A DNA stretch of 64,000 bases, taken from the NCBI RefSeq assembly GCF_000626675.1, contig NZ_CP006842.1:2976001-3040000 (forward strand). The letters run 5' to 3'. Of this stretch, positions 44,747 through 53,430 are shown in pieces. The notes under the pieces were generated by a model. It saw only the letters and a program-made list of their open reading frames with translations. It did no database searches and was not told the origin of the DNA. This stretch comes from Corynebacterium glyciniphilum AJ 3170 (lineage in GTDB: Bacteria > Actinomycetota > Actinomycetes > Mycobacteriales > Mycobacteriaceae). The first letter of the stretch is position 1. Each line of letters starts with the position of its first letter. Position numbers and translations under genes: made by a program.

Positions 44747-44864
44747 CATCTGAGCCACCGCAGGGGTCACGAAACGGCCATTTACTGACCTGGGCGGTGA
44801 CCCAGATGACATAGGGCAGAACAGACGGTGCGACAGGCGACCGCACGCGGATAACGTGATAGAC

Positions 44865-44894
44865 TTGACAGACTAAGCGGTCTACTGGTTACCT
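44865..44894 (+). promoter_or_regulatory. metE promoter with McbR-type operator
   Basis: TTGACA (44865-44870) and TTACCT (44889-44894) are 18 bp apart. The operator CAGACTAAGCGGTCTA (44869-44884) fits YAGAC-N6-GTCTR and fills the spacer, the same geometry as at fpr2. An additional half site TAGAC precedes it at 44860. Confidence 0.7.
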
Positions 44895-45133
44895 TGGTCG
44901 CGAAGCAGTCGACAAGAGTCGAGTTCCCCTCCTGGAGCCCCGGACGAGGTGGAACCTGTGGTGTCCCACGTCCCGGCCGAGCCCGGGTACTTGCAACACA
45001 CCGCAGCATGTGGCCTGCCGTTCATCATCATCAACGTTCGATGACCGCCATGTCCGGGGCTCACCCCCGGGGCACCGCATGTGACTCACCGTTCGACGGC
45101 GAGAACCGTACATCCACATGTGAAGGATCATTT

Positions 45134-47485
45134 GTGAACGCACAGATCAACGCCACCGTCGCCGGGGTTCCGCGCATCGGCCCGAAGCGCGAGCTGAAGA
45201 AGGCCCTCGAGACCTACTGGAAAGACGACTCCACCGGCCGCAACCTGGCCACCGTCGCCACCCAGCTGGTCAACCAGCAGGCCGACAACCTCACCGAGGC
45301 AGGCCTCGACTCCGTCCCCACCATCGGCCGTAGCTTCTACGACTCGATGCTGGACACCTCCGCCCTGCTCGGCGCCCTGCCTGCCCGCGTCGCCGACATC
45401 GAGGACCACGGCAACGACGGCCTCCCCGCCTTCATCGACCGGCTCTTCGCCGCCGCCCGCGGCACCGCCGAGCTGCCGGCCAGCGCGATGACCAAGTGGT
45501 TCGACACGAACTACCACTACATCGTGCCCGAGCTCGCCGCCGACACCGAGTTCCGCCTCGACGACGCCGCCCTGCTCGCCGACCTCGGCGACCAGGTCAC
45601 CCGCGGCACCGCGGCCCGTCCGGTCCTCATCGGCCCGCTGACCTACCTGGCTCTGGCCCGCACCACCGACGGGTCGGACGCACTGACCCACCTCGAGGAG
45701 ATCTTCGAGGCCTACGCCCGCCTGCTGCCCCGCCTGGCCGACCGCGGTGCCGCCTGGGTCCAGTTCGACGAGCCCTACCTGGTCACCGACGTCGACAACG
45801 ACGACGCCCGCAAGGCCGACCTGCTGGCCCGCACCCGCGCCGGCTACGAGAAGCTCGTCTCCGCCGCAGGCGACACCAACCTGCTGGTCCAGACCTACTT
45901 CGGCGACGGTGACCTGGCCGTCAAGACCCTCTCCGGTATCGGTATCGCCGCTTTCGGTGTCGACCTGGTCACCGGCCGCACCGACGAGCGTCAGGCCGAC
46001 GACACCAACGTCGCCGACGCCGACCTGCTCCCGTCCTGGTCCGGCGAAGGGGAGATCCTCGCCGGCGTCGTCGACGGGCGCAACATCTGGCGCACCGACC
46101 TGGCCCGTGCCCTGGACACCCTCAAGGCCCTGGCGAAGCGCGGCCCGGTCGGCGTCTCCACCTCGTCCTCCCTGCTGCACGTCCCCTACTCCCTCGCCCA
46201 GGAGACCAGCCTCGACAACGACGCCGAGCTGCGCAGCTGGCTCGCCTTCGGTGCCGAGAAGGTCGCCGAGGTCGCCCTGCTGTCCCGCGCCCTGCGTGGC
46301 GAGGAGTCCGAGGGTGACGACGCCGCCGTCGCCGAGGCCCACGCGGCCGTGGCCTCCCGCAAGAACTCGGAGCGCACCCGCAACGCCGCGCTGCGCGAGC
46401 GCACCGCCGCCATCACCGAGGCCGACCGCCACCGCAACCCCTTCGACCAGCGTCGCGAGGTGCAGGAGAAGGAGCTCGGCCTGCCGCCGCTGCCGACCAC
46501 CACCATCGGTTCCTTCCCGCAGACCACGGAGATCCGTCAGGCCCGCGCCAAGCTGCGCAAGGGTGACTTCACCCCCGAGCAGTACCGCGAGGCCATGGTC
46601 AACGAGATCAAGGACGTCATCGACCGTCAGGAGGCACTCGGCCTCGACGTGCTCGTCCACGGTGAGCCCGAGCGCAACGACATGGTGCAGTACTTCTCCG
46701 AGCAGCTCGAGGGCTACCACTCCACCGACCTGGCGTGGGTCCAGTCCTACGGCTCCCGCTGCGTCCGTCCGCCGATCCTGTTCGGTGACGTGACCCGCCC
46801 GAAGGCCATGACCGTCGAGTGGTTCACGACCGCGCAGTCCTTCACCGACAAGATCGTCAAGGGCATGCTCACCGGTCCGGTGACCATGCTGGCGTGGGCT
46901 TTCGTCCGCGACGACCAGCCGCTCGGCGAGACCGCCGACCAGGTCGCCCTGGCCCTGCGCGACGAGATCGACGACCTGGTGGACGCCGGTGCGAAGATCG
47001 TCCAGGTCGACGAGGCCGCACTGCGTGAGCTGCTGCCGCTGCGCCGCGCCCAGCAGCCGTACTACCTGGAGTGGTCCGTCGGATCTTTCCGTCTGGCCAC
47101 CTCCGGTGCCGAGGATGCGACCCAGATCCACACCCACATGTGCTACTCCGAGTTCAACGAGCTCATCGGCACCATCGCGGACCTGGACGGTGACGTCACC
47201 TCCATCGAGGCCTCCCGTAACGGCATGCAGGTACTGCACGCCCTCAAGGACTCCGGCTTCGAGCTGGCCGTCGGTCCGGGCGTGTGGGACATCCACTCCC
47301 CGCGCGTGCCGGAGCAGGGCGAGGTCGACAAGCAGCTCGCCGACGCCCTGGAGGCCGTGCCGGCCCGCCAGCTGTGGGTCAACCCGGACTGCGGTCTGAA
47401 GACCCGCGGCTGGGAGGAGACCACCGCGGCCCTCAAGGTGCTCGTCGCCGCCGCCGAGAAGGCGCGCGCCAGCGTCAACGCCTAG
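45134..47485 (+). CDS. metE: Cobalamin-independent methionine synthase
   Basis: A 783-residue MetE that transfers the methyl group of 5-methyl-THF-triglutamate to homocysteine. The GTG at 45134 with GAAGGA upstream gives VNAQINATVAGVPRIGPKREL, where family homology begins; an 80-codon upstream extension is open but has no family character. The C-terminal barrel carries the zinc ligands in QIHTHMCYSEF (His, Cys) and, later, the Cys of VNPDCGLKTR. TTTIGSFPQT marks the start of the second barrel. A strong terminator follows. McbR-type control is predicted. Confidence 0.97.
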   Translation: MNAQINATVAGVPRIGPKRELKKALETYWKDDSTGRNLATVATQLVNQQADNLTEAGLDSVPTIGRSFYDSMLDTSALLGALPARVADIEDHGNDGLPAFIDRLFAAARGTAELPASAMTKWFDTNYHYIVPELAADTEFRLDDAALLADLGDQVTRGTAARPVLIGPLTYLALARTTDGSDALTHLEEIFEAYARLLPRLADRGAAWVQFDEPYLVTDVDNDDARKADLLARTRAGYEKLVSAAGDTNLLVQTYFGDGDLAVKTLSGIGIAAFGVDLVTGRTDERQADDTNVADADLLPSWSGEGEILAGVVDGRNIWRTDLARALDTLKALAKRGPVGVSTSSSLLHVPYSLAQETSLDNDAELRSWLAFGAEKVAEVALLSRALRGEESEGDDAAVAEAHAAVASRKNSERTRNAALRERTAAITEADRHRNPFDQRREVQEKELGLPPLPTTTIGSFPQTTEIRQARAKLRKGDFTPEQYREAMVNEIKDVIDRQEALGLDVLVHGEPERNDMVQYFSEQLEGYHSTDLAWVQSYGSRCVRPPILFGDVTRPKAMTVEWFTTAQSFTDKIVKGMLTGPVTMLAWAFVRDDQPLGETADQVALALRDEIDDLVDAGAKIVQVDEAALRELLPLRRAQQPYYLEWSVGSFRLATSGAEDATQIHTHMCYSEFNELIGTIADLDGDVTSIEASRNGMQVLHALKDSGFELAVGPGVWDIHSPRVPEQGEVDKQLADALEAVPARQLWVNPDCGLKTRGWEETTAALKVLVAAAEKARASVNA

Positions 47486-47507
47486 ATTCTCTCTGGCCGC
47501 ACACAGT

Positions 47508-47542
47508 AACCCCAGAGGCTGGTCTGTCCAGCCTCTGGGGTT
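47508..47542 (+). terminator. metE terminator
   Basis: AACCCCAGAGGCTGG and CCAGCCTCTGGGGTT form a perfect 15-bp stem around a 5-base loop, 23 bp after the metE stop. It is followed by a short GCTGCTCT rather than a long T-run, as usual here. Confidence 0.85.
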
Positions 47543-47599
47543 GCTGCTCTATGCTGAAGACCCGCAATCACCCGATGTACCGAAGGATGGAAGCACACC

Positions 47600-48127
47600 A
47601 TGACCAACAACTCCAACCCCTATGACGGCGTCCCCTCCTACGGGGCCTACAACAACGACCCGTACGGGCAGGACCCGAACCGTCTGGTCCCGAACAACCG
47701 TCCCGGCGCGGGTCGTCGCCTGGCAGGAACATTCATCGACGGTGTGATCATCGCTCTGATCTCGACCGCGATCACCTCACTGATGGGCGTGGACAGCTCC
47801 GACCTGAGCACCGGTTCGTTGTTCACCACAAGTCTGGTCATGATCATCGTCTGGCTCGTCGCCCGCGTCGGCAGTGAGGTCGCCTGGGGCGCCAGCCCGG
47901 GTAAGCGGATCCTCGGTATGAAGGTCGTCACCGCGGACGGCTCCAACCCGGATGCAGTGGCCTCTCTGAAGCGCAACAGCTGGATCATCAGCCAGATCAT
48001 CCCGATCATCGGCGGCCTGGTCCAGATCGGCCTGCAGATCTTCATCGGCGTGGGCATCGCCAATGACCCGGAGAAGCGCTCCTGGTTCGACAAGCTGGGC
48101 AATCTCTCTGTGGTGCGCACCGGGTAG
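47600..48127 (+). CDS. RDD-family membrane protein
   Basis: A 175-residue protein. The first 38 residues are Asn/Tyr/Pro/Gly-rich. GRRLAGTFIDG is the Arg-Asp-Asp family motif at the start of the first of about three hydrophobic segments, and GASPGKRILGMKVV is the conserved loop after the second. RDD proteins sit in the membrane and their role is mostly unknown. It stands alone between the metE terminator and a nested hairpin. A GGAAG lies about 11 bases before the ATG. Confidence 0.88.
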   Translation: MTNNSNPYDGVPSYGAYNNDPYGQDPNRLVPNNRPGAGRRLAGTFIDGVIIALISTAITSLMGVDSSDLSTGSLFTTSLVMIIVWLVARVGSEVAWGASPGKRILGMKVVTADGSNPDAVASLKRNSWIISQIIPIIGGLVQIGLQIFIGVGIANDPEKRSWFDKLGNLSVVRTG

Positions 48128-48165
48128 GTCGCGCCACCGGGTGGGGCCCGATCACACCCCGGCAC

Positions 48166-48228
48166 CCTGAGGCCCCGGCCTGTTGGTGGTTTTCACCTCG
48201 TGGACCACCAAGAGCCCGGGGCCTCAGG
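48166..48228 (+). terminator. Nested 63-bp hairpin after the RDD gene
   Basis: Outer arms CCTGAGGCCCCGG (48166-48178) and CCGGGGCCTCAGG (48216-48228) are perfect. Inner arms TTGGTGGT (48183-48190) and ACCACCAA (48204-48211) are also perfect. It most likely terminates the RDD transcript 38 bp after its stop. Confidence 0.75.
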
Positions 48229-48543
48229 CCGTCTCACGGTGGGTGGCCTGTCTCGTTCTCGGGGACTCCTGCTCCCCCGCGCCTCCTCGACGCAGTCCCC
48301 ACCGTCCGAGGCCGTGACCAGCAGTGGTCAGACCACACTGTGTTATCTGCATAAACATGCCCTCCCCCGGCGGATGACGCCATCGCGCACCTCTCATCGA
48401 CGGGTCTACAGTGGAATTTCAGGATGCTCCGGAGGCGTCACTCAACGTCGGCTGACTACCGCACGTGCCCCGGACGTCCCCGGCAGAAGCAGAGCTGGAG
48501 AAGAGCTGCTGTATTCCACGACTTGAGACGAGGGACGATTTTC
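48229..48543. other. Leader region of lutABC (315 bp)
   Basis: The stretch before lutA contains an LldR-type operator (48325-48335) and possible -10 boxes TAAACA near 48352 and TACAGT near 48407. No gene was found in it. Confidence 0.6.
48325..48335. promoter_or_regulatory. LldR-type operator upstream of lutABC
   Basis: TGGTCAGACCA fits TNGTNNNACNA, the recognition motif of the GntR-family lactate regulator LldR of corynebacteria. The palindrome extends to GTGGTCAGACCAC. It lies about 210 bp upstream of lutA and is consistent with lactate induction. Confidence 0.6.
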
Positions 48544-49368
48544 ATGAAGATCGCGTTATTCGCGACATGCATCGTCGACGCCATGTATCCCGAAGTGGCG
48601 AAAGCGACCGTCAGCATTCTCGAACGGCTCGGACACCGGGTGGTATTCCCCGAACGTCAGGCCTGCTGCGGTCAGATGCACATCAACTCAGGAAAATTCA
48701 CCGACGCCTACCCCGTGGTCCGCAACCATGTGCGCGCCTTCGAGGAGTCCGACTGGGACTACGCCATCGCCCCCAGCGGGTCCTGTGTGGCATCCCTGGG
48801 GCATCAACACCCGATGATCGCCGACTACAACGGGGACGCCGCACTGGCCTCCCGCGCCACGGACATCGCTGACCGGACCTACGAGTTGTGTCAGTTCCTC
48901 ACTGACATCCAGGGTATGACCGATGCTGCCGCTGACCTCGGAAGCTGGTTCCCCCATACCGTTGCCTACCACCCGTCCTGTCATGGGATGCGGCTTCTAC
49001 GGCTCGGCGACCGGCAGCGCGATCTTCTCGCCTCGGTGGCGGGACTGGAACTACGGACCATTCAGAACGAGGACATCTGCTGTGGTTTCGGAGGCACGTT
49101 CTCGGTGAAGAACCCGCAGGTCTCCGGCGCCATGCTCGGCGACAAGGTCGAGGCGATCATCTCCAGCGGCGCGTCGGTGTGCACGGGCGGCGACGTGTCC
49201 TGCCTGATGCACATCGGCGGCGGATTGTCCCGCACCGAACGGCTGGTCCCCGGCGAAGGTCCCGTCCCTACCTCGGTGCACCTCGCCCGGATTCTGGCGT
49301 CCACGAAGGAGGATCCGCTCCTGGTGGCGGACGAGGGTGCGACAGTCACCGGAGGTGCACTGCGATGA
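48544..49368 (+). CDS. lutA: Lactate utilisation protein LutA (Fe-S oxidoreductase)
   Basis: A 274-residue CCG-domain protein of the LutABC L-lactate dehydrogenase complex. Two cysteine-rich CCG domains are present: ACCGQMHINSG with upstream ATCIVD, and ICCGFGGTFS with upstream PSCHGMR. The ATG at 48544 has GAGGGA eight bases upstream, although the frame is open 40 codons before it. It is followed by lutB with an ATGA overlap. Confidence 0.95.
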   Translation: MKIALFATCIVDAMYPEVAKATVSILERLGHRVVFPERQACCGQMHINSGKFTDAYPVVRNHVRAFEESDWDYAIAPSGSCVASLGHQHPMIADYNGDAALASRATDIADRTYELCQFLTDIQGMTDAAADLGSWFPHTVAYHPSCHGMRLLRLGDRQRDLLASVAGLELRTIQNEDICCGFGGTFSVKNPQVSGAMLGDKVEAIISSGASVCTGGDVSCLMHIGGGLSRTERLVPGEGPVPTSVHLARILASTKEDPLLVADEGATVTGGALR

Positions 49369-50864
49369 GTTCCCGTACCGCCCTCGGCATGCCGACGGTC
49401 CCCGGCAGCGGTAACCTGCTCGAAACCCACCCGTTCCCCGAGGTTGCCGAGCATGAGCTCGGTAACGTCCAGATGCGTAGCAACCTGCAGCACGCCACCC
49501 AGACGATCCGCGGCAAACGCGCCGCCCGGGTGTCCGAGATGCCCGACTGGGAAGCACTGCGCGACGCCGGGTCCGCCGTCAAACAGGACGTGATGGCCCG
49601 CCTACCGGAACTGCTCCAGCAGTTCGAGGAGGCCTTCACCGCCCGTGGTGGCCATGTCCACTGGGCGCGCGACGCCGAGGAAGCGAACCGCATCGTCGAG
49701 GAACTCGTCACCGAGAACGCCCCACTCAACGACGAGGGAGTCCGCGAGGTCATCAAGGTCAAGTCGATGGCCACCCAGGAAATCGGGCTCAACGAGTACC
49801 TCGGCCCCCGCGGGATCCACGCCTTCGAGACCGACCTCGCCGAACTGATCGTCCAGCTCGGCGGCGACAAACCCAGTCACATCCTCGTGCCGGCGATCCA
49901 CCGCAACCGCGACGAGATCCGCCGAATCTTCCTCAACGGCATGGAGGACGTCGACCCGGACCTCGACAACAATCCCGAACACCTCGCTGAAGCCAGCCGC
50001 CGACACCTGCGCCGCAAGTTCATGGAGACCAAGGTGGCCATCTCCGGGGCCAACTTCGGCGTCGCTGACACCGGCACACTCTCTGTGGTCGAATCCGAGG
50101 GCAACGGGCGGATGTGTGTCACCCTGCCCGAAACACTGATCACCGTGATGGGCATTGAAAAACTGCTCCCGACGTTCCAGGACCTGGAAGTCTTCATGCA
50201 GCTGCTGCCCCGCTCCTCCACTGGCGAGCGGATGAACCCGTACAGTTCCTTCTGGACGGGCGTGACCCCCGGTGACGGGCCCCAGAACGCCCACGTGATC
50301 CTCCTGGACAATGGGCGCACCCGGGCGCTGGCCGATGAGCACGGGCGACAGGCCCTGCACTGCATCCGCTGCTCGGCATGCATGAACGTCTGCCCCGTCT
50401 ACGAACGCACCGGCGGCCACGCTTACGGGTCGGTCTATCCCGGGCCCATCGGCGCGATCCTCACGCCGTTGATGACCGGTGTGGACGAGTCCGAGAACGG
50501 TTCACTGCCCTACGCCTCCTCGCTGTGCGGGTCCTGTTACGACGCCTGCCCGGTGAAGATCAACATCCCGGAGATGCTCACGCGGTTGCGTAATGAGGAC
50601 CAGGAGGTCAATCACGGCGGCCGCATCCCTGAGACACAGTTGGACGCCGCGCTGGACGGCGCGAAGTGGCTGATGAGCGACGGGCGCCGCATGGGGGCAG
50701 CAGAACGCGCCCTCCCCCTGGTCCATAAGCTCAGTCCTACCGCAGGGATGACAGCCCTCCCCGGGCTCGCCGGGAAGTGGACGAGCTCGCGGGATGTGCC
50801 CCAGCCACCTGCGGAGTCCTTCCGCAGCTGGTTCCGTAAGCACCAGAAGGGAGAGGGACAGTGA
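49365..50864 (+). CDS. lutB: Lactate utilisation protein LutB (iron-sulfur protein)
   Basis: A 499-residue LUD-domain protein with two [4Fe-4S] motifs, CIRCSACMNVCPVYE and CGSCYDACPVKIN (about residues 330-400), which carry electrons from lactate oxidation. The LUD part includes KVAISGANFGVADTGT. It starts at the ATG overlapping the lutA stop and overlaps lutC (GTGA). The C-terminal tail of about 80 residues is variable. Confidence 0.95.
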   Translation: MSSRTALGMPTVPGSGNLLETHPFPEVAEHELGNVQMRSNLQHATQTIRGKRAARVSEMPDWEALRDAGSAVKQDVMARLPELLQQFEEAFTARGGHVHWARDAEEANRIVEELVTENAPLNDEGVREVIKVKSMATQEIGLNEYLGPRGIHAFETDLAELIVQLGGDKPSHILVPAIHRNRDEIRRIFLNGMEDVDPDLDNNPEHLAEASRRHLRRKFMETKVAISGANFGVADTGTLSVVESEGNGRMCVTLPETLITVMGIEKLLPTFQDLEVFMQLLPRSSTGERMNPYSSFWTGVTPGDGPQNAHVILLDNGRTRALADEHGRQALHCIRCSACMNVCPVYERTGGHAYGSVYPGPIGAILTPLMTGVDESENGSLPYASSLCGSCYDACPVKINIPEMLTRLRNEDQEVNHGGRIPETQLDAALDGAKWLMSDGRRMGAAERALPLVHKLSPTAGMTALPGLAGKWTSSRDVPQPPAESFRSWFRKHQKGEGQ

Positions 50865-51544
50865 CTGATGCACACCCCGACGCACGGACGGAGATCCTTC
50901 AGCGGGTGCGCTCGTCACTGGGACTGCCCGACGGACGTGACAGCATCGGGGCGGTCCCGGTGCCGCGTCAGTACCGGTCGACCGGCTCGCTGCACGCCAG
51001 TGAACTCGTCGAACTCCTCACCGACCGACTCGAGGACTACGACGCCACCGTGAGGCGCACCGGCGGAACGTCCGACGACATCGCCGCCGCGGTACAGCAC
51101 TTTCTCGACGACGCAGGGGAGAACTCCGCTGACTCGCGGATCGTGGTTCCTTCAGCGCTGGATCATGCATGGCTCGGTGCCGTGGAGGCGGAGGTTCTCG
51201 ATGATTCCACGGAATCCCCGGTGGACCTCGATGTGCTGGACGGTGTCGATGCCGTGGTCACCGCATCAGCAGTGTCGGTGGCGGACACCGGGACGATCAT
51301 GCTCGTCGGCGCGGGATCGGGGCGCCGGGCGACGACGCTGGTGCCGGACCACCACATCGTGGTCGTGAAGGTCGAGGACATCGTCGAGATCGTCCCTGAA
51401 GCGATCACGAAGCTGACCGGGGAGGGGCTGCACGAGCTGCCGGTGACGATGGTGTCCGGACCGAGCGCAACCGTGGACATCGAGTTGATCCGCGTACAGG
51501 GGGTGCACGGTCCCCGCACGCTGGACGTGATCATCGCCGGATAG
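50861..51544 (+). CDS. lutC: Lactate utilisation protein LutC (LUD domain)
   Basis: A 227-residue LUD-domain protein, third component of the lactate oxidation complex. VVTASAVSVADTGTIML is the LUD core motif. It begins at a GTG within the lutB stop. No lactate permease gene is adjacent. A 15-13-15 hairpin repeat 43 bp downstream ends the operon. Confidence 0.93.
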   Translation: MTDAHPDARTEILQRVRSSLGLPDGRDSIGAVPVPRQYRSTGSLHASELVELLTDRLEDYDATVRRTGGTSDDIAAAVQHFLDDAGENSADSRIVVPSALDHAWLGAVEAEVLDDSTESPVDLDVLDGVDAVVTASAVSVADTGTIMLVGAGSGRRATTLVPDHHIVVVKVEDIVEIVPEAITKLTGEGLHELPVTMVSGPSATVDIELIRVQGVHGPRTLDVIIAG

Positions 51545-51587
51545 CGTCCGGCCCCGCCACGCACCGCGCGATGCAGACCGTCCGACG

Positions 51588-51630
51588 CAGCAACCCCGGA
51601 GGTTAGTGGCACCGGCCTCCGGGGTTGCTG
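51588..51630. repeat. 43-bp hairpin repeat, copy A (after lutC)
   Basis: CAGCAACCCCGGAGG (51588-51602) and CCTCCGGGGTTGCTG (51616-51630) are perfect 15-bp arms around a 13-base loop. The same arms and spacing recur at 52766 and 55080. It can end lutABC transcription. Confidence 0.8.
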
Positions 51631-51688
51631 TGTGACAGGTCCCGGCGCCAGGGAACCCCGGCACACCCGTGCTGAGTCCCTCTCCACC

Positions 51689-52789
51689 ATGGACCATTCC
51701 CTTCCGATCCACCGTGGCCCCGAGCACACCCGCCGAGCCCTCCCCCGGAACCTGCCGCAGCGGCGCCGGGACCTGCTTGCCTCCGGATCCGTGACCCGGT
51801 GGAGGCTCGACCGGTCCTATGTCACCGTCGCCTCCGGGCTGGTCGTCCCGCGTTCGGCACTACCGGAGGACGTCCGGCCTTTCGGGGGTTTCCCGGCGGA
51901 CGCCGTCACCCGCGCTCGCGCCCACGTGATAAATAACCCGGGTGCCGTCGTGGGTGAGTGGGGTGCCGCGGCGCTCCACGGTCTCTGGACCGACTGGCCG
52001 GACTCCGCCCCGACCGTCCTGCTCGCCGACCGCGGGTCCAAGGGCACCTCGAACTCCCGGACCGCGGCCCGTCTCCCCCTCCGCCCGGTGTTCCGCCGAC
52101 TGCCGCACGGACTCCCGGTCACCCATCCCGACCCGCGTTTCCCAGCTCTGCAGGTCGTGGATCCGGCGACGACGGCCGCGCAGTGTCTCTGGTCGATCCT
52201 GCGCGGAAGACACTCCTGGTCTCACCTGCGCCTGGCGGGGATCAACGACCGGCTGCACCGCGCGGTGCAGTTCGTGGACGCCTTCACCCAGTGCACCGGG
52301 TTGACCCACGAAGACATCTGCGTGGCCTCCGCCGCCCGTGTGGACGCGAGAACGATCGCAGAGGTGCTCGGTATGTGCGACTACGGTGCACAGTCCCCGA
52401 TGGAGACCGCACTACGGCTCATCGTCGCCCCACTGTTGCCGGCCGGCCTCAGCTGGGAGTCGCAGGTCAGGGAGGACGCCGAGGGCCGGACACTCCCCGG
52501 TGGCACGGTTCCCGACCTGGCCTGCCGTGAGCTGCGGGTGGCTCTCTACTACGACGGCGGCCACCACGACAGCCTCAAGCAGCGTGAGACCGACCTGCAG
52601 CTCACCCAGGCGATGATGAACGACGGCTGGGAAGTCTGTCGGTTCACCCGGCACGGGATCCGGTCGACCACGGGTGTCCTCCGTACTGTCGGGGAGGCAC
52701 TGCACCGGGCGAGACAGCGACTCGCAGTGCACCCGACGCCCACAACCGCCGTGACACCCACGACGCAGCAACCCCGGAGGCCGGTGTGA
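51689..52789 (+). CDS. Nuclease-like protein with C-terminal DUF559/Vsr-like domain (paralogue 2)
   Basis: 366 residues from the ATG at 51689; no clear ribosome site. The N-terminal part resembles AbiEi-type domains (DLLASGSVTRWRLDRSYV, GEWGAAALHGL). The C-terminal part has SPMETALRL, PDLACRELRVALYYDGGHH, then ETDLQLTQAMMNDGWEVCRFT. The paralogue at 7107-8204 has the same block order. The family Glu before Y/VDG is Tyr here, and the E-x-K of paralogue 1 reads E-L-R. The last nine residues (TTQQPRRPV) and the stop are encoded by the left arm and loop of repeat copy B. Function unknown. Confidence 0.75.
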   Translation: MDHSLPIHRGPEHTRRALPRNLPQRRRDLLASGSVTRWRLDRSYVTVASGLVVPRSALPEDVRPFGGFPADAVTRARAHVINNPGAVVGEWGAAALHGLWTDWPDSAPTVLLADRGSKGTSNSRTAARLPLRPVFRRLPHGLPVTHPDPRFPALQVVDPATTAAQCLWSILRGRHSWSHLRLAGINDRLHRAVQFVDAFTQCTGLTHEDICVASAARVDARTIAEVLGMCDYGAQSPMETALRLIVAPLLPAGLSWESQVREDAEGRTLPGGTVPDLACRELRVALYYDGGHHDSLKQRETDLQLTQAMMNDGWEVCRFTRHGIRSTTGVLRTVGEALHRARQRLAVHPTPTTAVTPTTQQPRRPV

Positions 52790-52808
52790 CCGTCCTCCGG
52801 GGTTGCTG
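52766..52808. repeat. 43-bp hairpin repeat, copy B (between nuclease paralogue 2 and marR)
   Basis: CAGCAACCCCGGAGG (52766-52780) and CCTCCGGGGTTGCTG (52794-52808) have the same 15-13-15 geometry as copy A. The loop and the sequence on both sides closely match copy C. It overlaps the 3' end of the nuclease gene and probably terminates both convergent genes. Confidence 0.8.
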
Positions 52809-52817
52809 GGTCGACAC

Positions 52818-53321
52818 TCACCCGCGTTGGACGTCCGGCTCCTCGCTGATGTAGACCTCCATGCTCACCCGCAGGTCTTCGATGACCTTCTCCACTTCCG
52901 ACAGCAGCTCCGGGGGGTACTGCGACAGCACGGCGCTGATCCTCGTGCCGAGCGGATCGAAGAACCGGTCTGCGGTGGCCTGAATTCCCGGAGTGGACCG
53001 GAGAGTGACGACCCGACGGTCCTCCTGGTCCCGTGACCGGACGATATGCCCGGCACTCTCCAACCGTCGGAGCAGCGAGGACGTGGCACCGGTGGTCAAT
53101 CCGATCCTTTCGCTGAGTCGCGCCGGCGTCAGCGGTGTACCGCCCTCTTCGGCAGCCAGAATCTCTATCACCGCCGAGGCATCCGTGAAGTGAAGGTCCA
53201 GACCGGCAGCGAATTGTCGACCGACTTCACCGTAGGTCTTTCCGTAGGCCCGCAGTCCGCTGATCATCCGGTCGCGCTGCCGCTCCAGTGTCCCCTGGTC
53301 ATCCTGTGTCTCGTCACCCAT
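52818..53321 (-). CDS. MarR-family transcriptional regulator
   Basis: A 167-residue MarR protein with a winged helix (LTPARLSERIGLTTGATSSLLRRLESAGHIVRS, then the wing RDQEDRRVVTL) flanked by dimerisation helices. It is divergent from a drug-type MFS exporter with 109 bp between, so it very likely represses both. Three GTTAC/GTAAC half sites in that gap (near 53380, 53393 and 53410) are candidate binding elements. Confidence 0.92.
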   Translation of the reverse strand: MGDETQDDQGTLERQRDRMISGLRAYGKTYGEVGRQFAAGLDLHFTDASAVIEILAAEEGGTPLTPARLSERIGLTTGATSSLLRRLESAGHIVRSRDQEDRRVVTLRSTPGIQATADRFFDPLGTRISAVLSQYPPELLSEVEKVIEDLRVSMEVYISEEPDVQRG

Positions 53322-53358
53322 GCCGTGCTCTCCTCTGCGGTCCGCCGCGGGTCGTCAG

Positions 53359-53387
53359 TTGACAACGTATCATTCTCCGTTTACCTT
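53359..53387 (+). promoter_or_regulatory. Predicted MFS promoter
   Basis: TTGACA (53359-53364) and TACCTT (53382-53387) are 17 bp apart. GTTTAC overlaps the -10 box and two TGTAAC words follow within 30 bp, a suitable place for MarR binding. Confidence 0.5.
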
Positions 53388-53430
53388 CACCATGTAACTA
53401 TCACACAGTGTAACAATATCGGAGGTCTGC

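Larger units (their letters stand above)
44548..45133. other. Divergent ecfS/metE control region (586 bp)
   Basis: It contains a 31-bp palindrome (44716-44746), the metE promoter with its McbR-type operator, and a metE leader of about 235 nt that is open in frame with metE throughout. CCCTATGTCA (about 44604-44613) and TGACATAGGG (about 44807-44816) form a 10-bp inverted repeat 200 bp apart. I looked for cobalamin and SAM riboswitch landmarks in the leader and saw none. Confidence 0.7.

Noticed and set aside
44895..45133. Cobalamin or SAM riboswitch in the metE leader
   Set aside because: No B12-box-like or SAM-I/IV core sequence could be found by eye.
47508..47542. metE terminator as a fourth copy of the 43-bp repeat
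   Set aside because: It shares GGGGTTGCTG with the repeats, but the stem interior and the 5-base loop differ from the 15-13-15 geometry.
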